From Utricularia gibba (lineage: Eukaryota > Streptophyta > Magnoliopsida > Lamiales > Lentibulariaceae): 64,000 nucleotides of DNA. This document shows, in pieces, positions 25,933-43,183 of this stretch. The translations under genes and the position numbers were made by a program. The number at the start of each line of letters is the position of its first letter. Position 1 is the stretch's first letter. The stretch lies in assembly GCA_002189035.1 (NCBI GenBank), contig NEEC01000017.1, positions 1,798,001-1,862,000 of the forward strand, read 5' to 3'. The notes under the pieces are model-generated. The model worked only from the letters and a program-made list of their open reading frames with translations, did no database searches and was not told the DNA's origin.

Positions 25933-27303
25933 TCAATATCTCCGCCGCGCCGTGAGCTCCATCGTGAGCGACACGCAAAATAGGACGGCGAGCGCCGCCC
26001 CGAAGCCGACATTCCATGCCACACCGGCGGGGCCCAAATGGATGCCATAGAACACGTTGGCAACGCCTAGAATGATCACACTTCTTCCAGCATTGAAATG
26101 GTACCAGTTCCAGTACTTTCTAACTTTCGAGGACTTCGCCGGACGAATAAACACGGCGGTTGCCTGAAATACGTCCGATGGTTTTATATGAGAACAATAC
26201 GTTTCCAGATTGAAAAAATTCAGTGACCTGGAGGCAGCCGAGGACGAAGATGACGATTCCGATGGCCTTGTGAGCATCAACCTCGGCTTCGTTTTGCTGT
26301 TGGAGAACAAATCCGGTGACTACTCCGGCGACCCCCAAGGAGAAGCCCGCCAGTTGCATCGCCACATGAGTGTTGAACCATAGTGGGTCCCATTTTTTCA
26401 TATACCGGGCCGCCATTGCACCCAATGGCAAGAGAATGGCCCAGCCCAACATTGCGGTCAGCCCATGGGCTTTTAGGAGTACCTCCGAACTCCCCGTCAC
26501 GGATTGTTGTTGACCTGAACAGGATGTGAATTTACGAAAATACCCGGTTCGGAAAAAATATATATATATATAAATAACCAATTTATATAAGTGCGTTGAC
26601 CAACGGAAGCTTTTTGTGAAGTCAACTTTGATAGCTTTGGTGCAAAAATGGACACGTGGCAAATTGTTTTCCGTACCGGTGCTAAGGTTCAGGTTTGTAG
26701 ATGAGAAACCGGTGTGCTCCACCAACCTGTAGCTCGGGCTACTTGGGATGGCTCCGGCCGGGCCGACGGCGTAGATGAGATATGGCGTGGGCTGGCCGGT
26801 AAACTGAAAAGCCATGTAAAGCTGATTCGAGTTTGAGACAAGAGATGAATTCGAGATAGCGATGCTGCCGGAGCTGTCCGATACAACGGTGACGGAGCTC
26901 GGCGACGTCCCGCCTAGATAATATCTTCTGACCGTGCCCGTCCCGTCGGCCGAGACCCATCCCACCACCGAATCGGCACCCACCATTTTCCCGTTGGGTG
27001 AGAACCCGATGGCGATGTATGCATTGTTGTCCGGCGCCGACAGGATGAATCTCCATACATTTGTTGAAACTTCCTGGTACTGCAATCACACAACCAGTCA
27101 AAAATTTGATATTCTTTCCACAAATCTTTGAACCCTTACTCTGAGAAGAAAGCCCCTCGGTCGCGAAACGGATAAGCAACGGAGACCGGAGGCGTTGACG
27201 GCGAACGGAAGCTGGATATTCAGAGGTGAACTGCAAGCATCCTGAGAATCCCCACCGAAAGAATCACAGAGAAGAAGAGGAAGAAAACACTGAATTTCTT
27301 CAT
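25933..27303 (-). CDS. cytochrome b561 and DOMON domain protein
   Basis: A plant plasma-membrane redox protein (CYBDOM/AIR12-like group). Exons: 27303-27140, 27079-26677, 26514-26228 and 26163-25933. The first exon encodes a signal peptide (MKKFSVFFLFFSVILSVG). The DOMON domain runs from YQEVSTNVWRF through DNNAYIAIGFSPNGKMVGAD to TPYLIYAVGP. The b561 domain has five hydrophobic segments with the haem-ligand histidines in KAHGLTAMLGW, NTHVAMQLAGF, DAHKAIGIVIF and YHFNAGRSVII. Both domains and the TGA stop (25933-25935) are intact. Between the signal peptide and the mature start, SQDACSSPLNIQLPFAV lies in another frame; one extra G at the run 27250-27253 would join them. Family members move electrons across the membrane using ascorbate. 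Confidence 0.87.
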
Positions 27304-27886
27304 TTCTCCCAAGAATTCAATCCCCCTTCTTTCATAAACCCTCTTTCTGGTGATACTTCCAACAATACACACATCACATATATACATACAGAGAGGGAGA
27401 GATAGACAAAAACAACTGATAAGCTCGAAGAGTAGGCAGTATCTGGTCAGACTTTAGAGACTCTGTTCTGATATGGATGGATAGATACACCTGGTTGGGG
27501 CGCGGCTGTATCTATCTATCAATGCGCTTTTTCTTGAAAGCTGTGGGACCCATCGACAAATGGGCCCCTACCAACCGCGCGTCGTGGATGACACAAGCCT
27601 AGATCTTTAAGTATTCATTTATGTTTTAATGACGCTATTAAGAAGCTTTGATAATTAATTAATTAACCAGTTTTAATAGACTATGTTTCTTATTAGAAAG
27701 GGTAATATTTTTTATTTATTTTAAAATAAAAATAAACTATATTTAATAACAAATTTAATTTTCAAATATTTTTTAGAAACAAAATAAATAGTAAAATTAC
27801 TAAACTACGCTAAGCAATCAAATTCTTTTTCTTTTTCTTTTTTTTATCAGCACATTATATTACATCTAACATGGAAGAGACAGAAC
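27304..27886. other. Intergenic region between CYBDOM and DUF3755 genes
   Basis: Holds the 5' leader and promoter of the CYBDOM gene, with GA-rich sequence at 27390-27410, and the 3' UTR of the DUF3755 gene. The centre is AT-rich. No other gene is visible. Confidence 0.55.
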
Positions 27887-30308
27887 TCAGGAGATGCTTG
27901 GGGGTGGCAATTGAGGGAGAACGGAGCAGACGAGCTCCTCGTTCAGGTTCACTGGAAGCGGGGGCATGTGCTTCATCACCGCCGGCGGCTCGTTCAAGCT
28001 GCAAAACAGGTTTCTGCATCAGACTCCGAGCATATCCTTAAAGTGCCGAGGCAAGTCTCAGGCATGATGGGGTGATTTACTGGTGTAGAAGAGATGCTTA
28101 TACACAGAGGTATAGGAATCAAGAAACATAAGTGACTTGGGATGCGAAGTATCGTTATATTGGGATCCCATGATTTCGCAGCATCAATGTGTAGTTAGTT
28201 CTGTGAAGACTAACTGTTGAATGACTCGATGAGGACACTGACAAGTGCTCAAAAAAAAAGGAAGATGGTGGTGGAGACATACTCGTGGATGATGGAGAGA
28301 ATGTTTGATCGCGCTTGATGGAATAGATCAGCATTCACATGAATCTGCAACAGAGTTTTTAATGTCATGAATGAGGAGGTGATCAACATAAGCCTGCTCT
28401 TTTAGCTGCCATAAATGACTTATGTTGAATATGATTTACTCAGCATGTAACAGTATTTTTTCCTCTAAAAACATAATGAACTGTAAGACTCATCCTAACT
28501 TGTTCAGGAAAAAAAAAGGAAAAAATCATAAAGGCACCTTCTTCTTAAAGTACCTTGCCCATCTTAAAGTTGGAAGAAATTTGATCCAATGTATGAGAGG
28601 TCTGCTCAAGAAGGTGACCAGCAGTCCCACCAATTGCTGAGATGCATGGATTGTGAGATTTCAGTGTGCAAACTTCAAAAGTGTAATAGCATAAATTTCA
28701 GGCAACATTGAGACAACAGTCAGAGATGTGGCCTTGTTCTAAGTTTTTTCCTTCTTTCTCAATGGAATTTTGGGTATTCTATTATCTATCATACAGTAGA
28801 ATCCAAATCTCAGCAACTTTTCCTCTATTTCTACTTTTCTTCTCCTTCACTAGTGTAGTACACAAAAATTCACGTTTGCATGAAATAGACAATAAGGCTT
28901 CCAAACACAGATTTTGGGTTGCTCTTTCACCAGGCCATGTCTCAGATCCTATTATTCATCATTTTTTTAACATCGAGTGACTTGCAGATTCAAGAAATTC
29001 AACATCCATGTCCTCAAATAATATGACTTGCTCAGTCACAATATACTCAAGCTTCAAAGGAGAGCGATACATGACGAAAGCAGCAGACTGACCTTCAAAG
29101 GAGATACCATCATCATTGTCCACTGGGACAGCTGACTGAACATAAGGAGGAACTTCGTTACGCTTTGAAGCTTGAGATGGCTTCACCACCGAATCTGGAA
29201 CTTTTTCCTGAAAAATTCAAGGGAAATTTTCTCTTTGATACATAAAACTGCATGTCAGTACAGCTGAATCATTGGATGACGTTTTGAATAAGACTTCATT
29301 GAACTAATCAGAAACTGCTTCTATCTTTCGTGTTCATTTTCCTTACTCTGAATGGCTTAATTAGAAAAGGCATAAAGCCAACTTATCACATATCAACCTA
29401 GATACATAAGCAACAACTACCTTCTTTTCCTTGGTCTTCTTTGACAATAAGTTGTCATCCTTCCTTCTCTTGCTCATTTCCTTTTTCTGCAGAGGGGAGT
29501 AAACGCTTATCAAAAGTAACAAGTATCCTTCGCTTGCCCATGTTAAACCGGTTTCGTGGCAAAACGAATACATACAAATATGACTAAAATCCAGCATGAA
29601 AAAAATGCGAAGGAACACAGTCATTAAGTCTAGAATAAGTAAGGAACATAAGAGCTCAACATCAGATACACGAGTTGCGAGATCTCAATAAAAAAACTTG
29701 AAAGTGCTTATGAAGTTGCATGCTTTTTTTTTATGAGTTACAATAGAGAAAAATCTAGAGCCTAAAGATAGCTAGACATATCACTAGATGATTTAAATGT
29801 AGGCTACTCTCAGAAGTACAATACAGGTTTCGAATTGGCACTTGGCAGGTAGGCACCCAGAAGTACACTTAAATAAATGCTTACACACATCCACCGGGAA
29901 CGCATCGCAACATCACGAACCGTCTTATCATTCAACGCCTTGGCAATTAAGGCATAGCGCATAACAGGAATCTCCGAAGCATACCTGAAAATTCATCCAA
30001 TTAGTCACCACCCAGAAACACAACCCATTTTTTTCGGAAGATGCAGAAAAAATCAACAAAAAGTACGAGAAAACAGAAAAGAACCCACCTTGCCAGCATT
30101 TCTTCGAGCGTGGACTGCTCCTCCGGCGACCAATCAACCGACAATGTAACGTTGTGGCACAAACCCTCGGACATGGTCCCGCAACGGACTTATCAGTTGC
30201 AGAAAGACCGCCCCCGCTGCGAGCATTGTCCAGTGCGGTGACGCAATCATTATCTCCGTGAGTGGTATTGCTCTGACCCCCATCTGAGGGGCTAGCGCTT
30301 GCCGCCAT
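27887..30308 (-). CDS. DUF3755 nuclear protein with SANT/Myb-like domain
   Basis: The ATG at 30308 begins MAASASPSDGGQS. A Myb/SANT-like helix region follows (LSVDWSPEEQSTLEEMLAR, then YASEIPVMRYALIAKALNDK and TVRDVAMRSRWM), then a basic block (KKEMSKRRKDDNLLSKKTKEKK), PPYVQSAVPVDNDDGISFEG, and the conserved DUF3755 tail: AIGGTAGHLLEQTSHTLDQI, HVNADLFHQARSNILSIIHE and LNEPPAVMKHMPPLPVNLNE. The last exon ends at 27887. The pattern matches the Arabidopsis At3g07565 family, annotated in databases as histone H2A deubiquitinase-like; I see no protease domain, so that label is doubtful. In exon 1 the frame changes between TDKSVAG and TMSEGLCHNV, and one extra G at 30178-30180 would repair it. Confidence 0.78.
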
Positions 30309-30657
30309 TGCGAAATTCAACACCCAAATCTCGATAACCTGAAAATCTATAGGATTAGCTTAATTCGAGGTGCTCGGTGATTGACGGGAAGGAGACAACG
30401 GAAGATGAAACATAACAACGACGTTTCCTTTTTGAAGTCAAAATGTTATTTTACAGCGCAGTAAAATAAATACTTTTACATAAATAATTTCGATTTACGA
30501 AATATTTGGTAGATTACTGAGAAAAAGAAAAAAAAGGAAATGAAAAATGTGTTGTATATTAGGATTGAAATTAGGGCTTGTGAAGCGGGGGAACAGTTGA
30601 GGGATCGATCGATCCAGACGAACTCTGTGCAGTGGCGGAGCTCGTTTTGTCAGCAGA
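30309..30657. promoter_or_regulatory. Shared bidirectional promoter, DUF3755 gene / SPT16
   Basis: Only 349 bases separate two start codons facing away from each other, so both 5' leaders and core promoters must lie here. The middle is AT-rich. The right side carries GAT/GATC repeats (30601-30614) that are probably part of the SPT16 leader. Confidence 0.6.
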
Positions 30658-33600
30658 ATGAAGTAAGTTTCTTCTCTTCTGTCCTGTGTTCGACAGTCAG
30701 CTGATTTTTAAGTTCTGCTCGTGGCGTTGAAGAATGACGTGATATTCGGTGTTTGGGACACCGCGTCTTCGTCCCAAACCGCATTTGATCGAAATATGCC
30801 AATTCCCATTTCATTTTCTGTGTTTTTTTTTTATTTTTGAGCTCTGGACGTGGGGTTCTTTTCGGGTTGAAGAACGACTTCAAACTTGGAGTTTCGTGGC
30901 TCAAAGCTTTTTTTGATCGAAAATTGCTTAGCTTGATTCGATTTTCTTTGTTTTGTATTTTTGTCATCTGGGCATGGTGTTCTTTGACGGGTGAAGAACG
31001 ATGAGCTATATGGTGTGTGGAGCACCCATTCCTCGTTCAAAGTTTCTGTTTGATCGAAAAATGCTAATCCCTATTGGCTTTTCTATTTTAGAGTTCTGCT
31101 ATGTTTTTGGTTAAAAATGTGTGCTTTGTTTTGGATGTTTGTGTTTTTTTCAAAGTTTTTTATTTTAGTTGTGTAAACGTCAGGAAGGGCTGTTAAACTT
31201 GATTACATCAAGTATTGCATTTGAGCTATGTTTTTTAATTTCTCTGCAACCTTGTGAACCATATTAATGATTATCTCCCGGTCGTTGCTCTTTCGTGTGT
31301 TGTAGCTGCTTTATTTCCTTGGATCTTTTGGAGTGGTTATTGTTTTTTTTAAAAAAAAAAATTTCTGCAGAGTACAGTCCGTGGAGGTTGAGAAAACCAA
31401 CTCAAACCGACCACCAACTGGTAATCTTCCGAGGACAGAAAAGACGATTTCCAATGCTACTCATGCAAAAGGGAGTCCATCTTGGGGTGCGAAATCAAAT
31501 TCAAACGGTCAATCTACGGCTGGAAATCCATCATTGCCTGATAAAGTTGGTGGCTCGAGTGGGCAACCTTCAAGTGAAAGGACGTATGCCGTTGACCTGA
31601 ATACTTTCAGCACACGATTGAAGGCCCTTTACTCACATTGGCAGGAAAATAAAGCTGAACTATGGGGTTCTGCAGATTATATTTCTGTTGCAACACCTCC
31701 ACCTTCCGAAGATTTACGCTATCCAAAGTCATCTGCTCTAAGTATGTGGTTGTTTGGTCATGACTATCCCGAGACAATAATGGTGTTTGGAGACAAAAAT
31801 ATTTACTTCTTGTGCAGCAGAAAGATAGCATCATTGCTTGAGCCTGTGAAGAGTACAGCTAAAGATACTGTTAACGTTGATGTTGTCATATATGTAAAGG
31901 CGAAAGGTGAAAATGGAAGCGCTCAAATCGATTCACTGCTTGGTGGAATTCGCTCTAAATTTAATGGTGATGCTCTGGCTACATTTGGGTATATTGCTAA
32001 GGAAGTTCCCGAAGGGAAACTTTTGGAGTTATGGACTGAAAGCTTGAAAAATTCAGGGTTCAATTTAACTGATATTACAAATGGGTTGTCAGATCTTTTT
32101 GCTGTGAAGGACAAAAATGAGATCGTATGTGTTAAAAAGGCTGCTCATCTTACTGCTAGTGTTATGAAAAGCTTTGTGGTAACAGAAGTTGAAAAGGTGA
32201 TCGATGAGGAGAAGAAAGTAACACATGCTTCTTTGATGGAAGCCACAGAGAATGCTATATTGAATCCTGCTAGTCTTGGTGTCAGACTAAAGCCTGAGAA
32301 TGTTGATATCTGCTATCCTCCGATATTTCAGAGTGGTGGTAATTTTGATTTAAGGCCCAGTGCATCAAGTAACGATGAGCTTTTGTACTATGATTCGTGC
32401 AGTATCATTATTTGTGCAATAGGTTCTCGCTACAACAATTACTGTTCTAATATAGGAAGGTCTTATCTCATAGATGCTGACGCAGTCCAGAGCAGGGCCT
32501 ATGAGGTTCTTCTTAAGGCTCACGAGGCAGCTATTCAAGCTCTGAAACCTGGCAACAAGAGTAGCGCTGTTTATAAAGCAGCTTCTGATGTAGTCTCAAA
32601 GGAGGCACCTGAGCTTGTTTCCAGTCTTACTAAATCTGCTGGGACTGGGATCGGTCTGGAGTTTCGTGAATCAGGTTTGATCCTTAACGCAAAGAATGAG
32701 CGGGTGCTCAAAGCAGGCATGGTTTTCAATGTGTTACTTGGATTTCAAAACTTGCAAACGAACACAACCAACCCAAAAAGTAAGAACTTTTCATTGTTGA
32801 TTGCGGATACAGTTATTGTGACAGAAAAAGGCAATGAGGTAGCAACCTTGGCATGCTCTAAATCTGTTAAAGATGTTGCCTATACATTTAATGATGATGA
32901 AGAGGATGAGCTGCCTCCTGTAAAACCAGGACCTATTGCAAAAGATTCGGTATTTTCTAAAGCAACACTGCGGTCAGATAGAGAGATATCAAAGGAAGAG
33001 CTTCGTAAGCAGCACCAGGCAGAACTTGCTCGCCAAAAAAATGAAGAAACTCTCAGGAGACTTGCGGGTGGTGGTTCTGGTACTGGTGATGGTAGAGCTT
33101 CTACGAAAACTGCAAATGAATTAATCGCATATAAAAATGTTAATGAAGTGCCTCTGCCTCGAGATATGATGATTCAGGTGGACTCCAAAAATGAGGCCAT
33201 TTTAATTCCAGTTTATGGAAGTATGGTGCCTTTCCATGTGTCTACTTTGAAGACAGTTTCAAGCCAGCAGGATACAAACCGTAATTGCTACATTCGTATT
33301 ATCTTCAATGTGCCAGGAACTCCTTTCACACCACATGATGCGAATTCTTTGAAGAACCTGGGATCTATATATGTGAAGGAGGTCTCATTCCGTTCAAAGG
33401 ACCCAAGGCATATAAGTGAAGTTGTGCAGCAGATTAAAACGCTTAGACGCAATGTCATGGCTAGGGAGTCTGAAAGGGCGGAGAGGGCAACATTGGTGAC
33501 CCAAGAGAAACTTGTCTTGGCTGGAAACAAGTTTAAACCTGTAAAGCTGCATGACTTGTGGATACGCCCAGCTTTTGGAGGCCGTGCTAGGAAGTTGACT

Positions 33601-34710
33601 GGTGCACTTGAGGCTCATGTGAATGGTTTCCGATATTCCACTTCAAGATCAGAAGAAAAAATTGACATCATGTATGGTAACATAAAACATGCATTTTTTC
33701 AACCAGCGGAGAAGGAGATGATCACCCTCCTCCATTTTCACCTCCACAACCACATTATGGTGGGAAACAAGAAAACCAAGGATGTTCAATTCTATGTTGA
33801 AGTAATGGAGATGGTCCAGAATATCGGTGGTGGGAAGAGGTCTGCATATGATCCAGATGAGATTGAAGAGGAACAAAGAGAGAGAGACCGCAAGAACAAA
33901 ATTAATATGGATTTTCAGCATTTTGTGAACCGGGTGAATGATCTCTGGGGGCAGCCTCAGCTTAAAGGGCTTGATCTAGAATTTGACCAGCCACTGAGAG
34001 AACTTGGCTTCCATGGTGTGCCATTTAAGACTTCTTCATTTATAGTTCCGACTTCTAGCTGCCTCGTTGAGTTGATAGAAACACCTTTCCTTGTCATAAC
34101 ACTTGGTGAAATCGAGATTGTCAATTTGGAAAGGGTTGGACTTGGGCAGAAAAATTTCGACATGGCCATTGTCTTCAAGGATTTCAAGCGGGATGTCACT
34201 AGGATTGATTCTATTCCATCTTCTTCACTTGATGGAATCAAAGAATGGCTCGATACCACAGACATCAAGTACTATGAGAGTAGGTTGAATCTCAACTGGC
34301 GCCCCATCCTCAAAACAATCACAGACGACCCACAGAAGTTCGTAGAAGACGGTGGCTGGGAATTCTTAAACCTGGAAGCCACAGACTCGGATTCAGATAA
34401 CTCAGAAGAGTCAGACAAAGGCTACACACCCTCAGACGCAGAACCTGAATCAGACTCTGAAGAAGAGGACTCAGTCAGTGAATCCCTGGTAGAATCAGAA
34501 GATGATGAGGAAGATGATTCTGAGGAAGGCTCAGGGGAGGAGGAAGGCAAAACATGGGAAGAGCTAGAAAGGGAAGCTACCAATGCAGACCGAATGAAGG
34601 GTGATGAATCCGACAGCGAAGAGGAGCGTCGAAGAAGGAAGATGAAGAACATGGGCAAGTCCAGAGCTGGGCCTAGCACCTCTGCCCCAAAGAGACCGAA
34701 ATTCAGATAG
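30658..34710 (+). CDS. SPT16: FACT complex large subunit SPT16
   Basis: FACT moves nucleosomes aside for RNA polymerase II and rebuilds them behind it; SPT16 pairs with SSRP1 in the nucleus. Almost the whole protein is one exon (31371-34710). It has no suitable in-frame ATG at its 5' end; the first, at SALSMWLF, lies inside the N-terminal domain. An upstream ATG at 30658 followed by AA and GTAAGT (30663) splices in frame to 31371, giving MKVQSVEVEKTNSN and a protein of about 1114 residues, slightly longer than Arabidopsis SPT16. Seen in order: an aminopeptidase-like N-terminal domain (VDLNTFSTRLKALYSHW ... GTGIGLEFRESGLIL), a dimerisation domain, middle PH-like domains (FNVPGTPFTPHDANSLKNLG; KYYESRLNLNWRPILKTI), and a Ser/Asp/Glu-rich acidic tail ending in a basic PKRPKFR. 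Intact. Confidence 0.95.
30726..31080 (+). repeat. Degenerate tandem repeat in SPT16 intron 1, three copies
   Basis: Two anchor motifs recur in the same order at similar spacing. A GTTGAAGAACGAC-like block starts at 30726, 30866 and 30990. A TTTGATCGAAAA(T)TGC-like block starts at 30784, 30912 and 31049. Unit lengths are therefore about 124-140 bases. Between the anchors, GTTCTTT and TTTTCTTTGTTTT-like tracts also recur. The copies have clearly diverged. Confidence 0.6.
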
Positions 34711-36408
34711 GCTGTTTTACCATGGCTCCTCCTTCAAGATCTCTGTTCTGCATGGCTTCTCACCCTGCTGCTACTGGTTAGTTCCATCTAGCTATAGGGA
34801 CATGATAATTTGCTACTTCTGTTTTCATGTCCCCTGATTTGGAAAATCGTGTTAGCAGATGATGAAGCAACGGCAACCCTGCTTTTTGTTTTGCATATAA
34901 TGCTTTTGTTCTACTGTAGCATATTTGAATCAGCACACACTTTTGTCCTGTGTTTTTTTGAGATCGTGGTTGTCTTTTTATTACAGTATGTTCTCCGGTT
35001 GCGTGGACCACCGGCTCCACCGGTTGACCATTCGGGCGGTTCGTTGGTATTTATGGAAATATAATATAATTATCGAAATGGTGCACAAAAAAAAAAAATA
35101 GCAATCACTTCCCAATTATTAATTCTATTTGTAATCTAAAAAAATGTTTTTTTATTTCAGGTTTTTTATGATTCCTTTTTTGCCCCTTTCGCCTTCCGGG
35201 CGCGAGTCCAATTTCTCTCTCTTTTCTCCACACTGCTGAATCGGTATTCGGTATGTGGACAGTATCTGGTTGTACATTCTGGATTTTTCTTGCTATTGGG
35301 TCGCCCTTCTTTTCTTAATTGTTGTTAATTTCATTTTTCTTCCCTGTTTATCGATTCGCTACTACGTTTTTTGTATGGATTTTCTAAGTGGGCATCGGAG
35401 ATTTTGATGGTTTGAACCCAGGAGCCCTTGCTTTAATGACAGAGAGTACCTGAAAAGCACATCCATGGCTGGTAGGCATATGGTTTTCCGAGGGTTAAAG
35501 ATACGGTAAATTACGATTGTGAAAGTGGTGCTCAACTTATGAGCATGTTTGTTTTCTGAAATTCTGCAAACCATGAACTCATTTCTTGTGCATCTCTGGC
35601 TTTTGGGCCTTTGTCATGGGTATTTTATGCATTCAAATGCAGAGACATGGTGAGATGGGTTCAGGTGTGCATTCAAAGGCAGATCCTGCAATTGACAGGT
35701 TGCCCCATGGGCATGGGCAAGGTCAGGGATGCCCACAGCTCCAGTTGTGTATTTCAAACTTACCTTTACAGAAGATGGTGATGGGGCTGAGGCAGGCCAC
35801 GTAACTCCAACAACTACCAAAAGGTAGTCGAGATGGGCAGCCCCAACAGGGCTGCTGCTATTTTCTACACCTCTAAATCCGCTGAATCAATCATCCCCCC
35901 AGAAAAGTTGACAGTCTAAAGCTTTCTTAATTACTGGAGCTGTACATTTTTGTATTCTTCAGTGCCAGGGCTCCTGTCGTTGACTACTCTACCAAGTGTT
36001 GTATTTTTGCATAACAGATGAATCCAAGTCTTTTGAAAAAAACTGCAAAGCCAAAAGGTTAAAAATCTTTTATCGATCAGTAAGAATGGGATTTACTGCT
36101 TTTTAAAATTCAAGTGGCTGGTACCCAGCAATGGACCGGAAATCATAAAAGACAAGTGACGACAGAGTCGTAGTGTAAGATTTGATTTACTTCTATTCAA
36201 TCGCACATTAAAAGTCTTCCATAAATGAATTAGACTTCAAATGGTAAAAATACCAATAAAAGCTACAGTTACATTTGATACTAGCTCAATTAAGAAAAAA
36301 AAAGGTGTAATTTAGCCATCATGGGGTTGCAGGGGTGATCAAGTGAAGATTTTGATCCAGCTTTTGAGGTTTTCAGAATGATGGGTGTCTGAAAAGGTAG
36401 GAAAAGCT
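34711..36408. other. SPT16 3' UTR and probable leader of the kinase gene
   Basis: The first 300-350 bases are likely SPT16 3' UTR. From about 35170 a CT-rich, GC-richer stretch (gccttccgggcgcgag, then ctctctcttttctcc) looks like a plant 5' leader. The kinase ATG is at 36409, so an untranslated exon or exons with introns may fill 35.2-36.4 kb. Short ORFs here resemble nothing known. Confidence 0.4.
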
Positions 36409-42236
<5,828 letters not shown>

Positions 42237-43183
42237 CATTCGTCCATGATTCGAGTTTCTTGGATGCTCCTGTGATGTAAATAAGGAAAGCAATGTCAGA
42301 TATATCTGTGGGTTGCTCTGCTTTCTCATAGCTCCGCCTCATTTACAGGTACAATGCGACCCTGAAACTTCCCATTCTCTCCTACAATACTCGGTCAGCC
42401 ATATCTATGGGTTGTTCCTGTTGTTTAATCTACATTCCATTCTGGCGCTATGGACACATAGATAGAAAGCGCAGTTGTTCTCTAGATAACAAGCTCATCG
42501 TAGTGGTGTTTCTGTGTAACTTGGAACCTGCGTAAACATGATTTGTACCATAAATGTGTCAAGCCAGGTATATGCCGCACATGTACATGTTGCTGGTTCC
42601 CCGCCATCGCTCGGTCTGAGGCCGTTTTTGATTATTCATCTCAAGCCTTTTTTTTTTCCTCTTCGCATCTTCAGCGAAAGCAATTCCACATTGGTACGCA
42701 TCTTCAAATGTGCTATAAAACTCAATTCCAATGTCTTGCACGCACCTTCCTTCTGCTAAAACCATGGATCCCTGACGTATGCCTGGCAAAGAGACAATTC
42801 TCAGGAAAATCATTCTTACATTGCAAAATTGTCGCCAGCTTCCGTTAGTCCTTTTCTCCCAAAAACCTTTTCAGATGTGATCGGATCCCGGCGCGGCGGC
42901 GATCGCAGTTCTCATTCCCGCAACGGAGGGAGTCACACTTTCCACAACTCATGACCAGAGCAAGATCCATAGATATTACTTACGCCATTTGCGTAAAATT
43001 TTTTGAACAATTTATTTTTAATTAATTTGTTCTTCATTAAATATTGCATTTTAAATTCAGGCAATTTGTAAATCTTTTTTATGCCGCCGTTCCCCTTCTT
43101 CCTCGAAGGACCGAGACGTCTCCGGAACTGAAGCTTCGTACGGTATCGCTTTCATGGCTGAGTAGAACCTCTTCCTGGTTGCG
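42237..43183. other. Kinase 3' flank and promoter of the membrane protein gene
   Basis: The left half is probably kinase 3' UTR. An 84-codon minus-strand ORF at 42559-42813 is not recognisable. From about 42870 there is a short GC-rich patch (ggcgcggcggcgatcg), then AT-rich DNA and the leader of the next gene. Confidence 0.4.

Noticed and set aside
42559-42813. 84-codon minus-strand ORF after the kinase gene
   Set aside because: Somewhat balanced composition but no recognisable motif. Probably chance in a 3' UTR.
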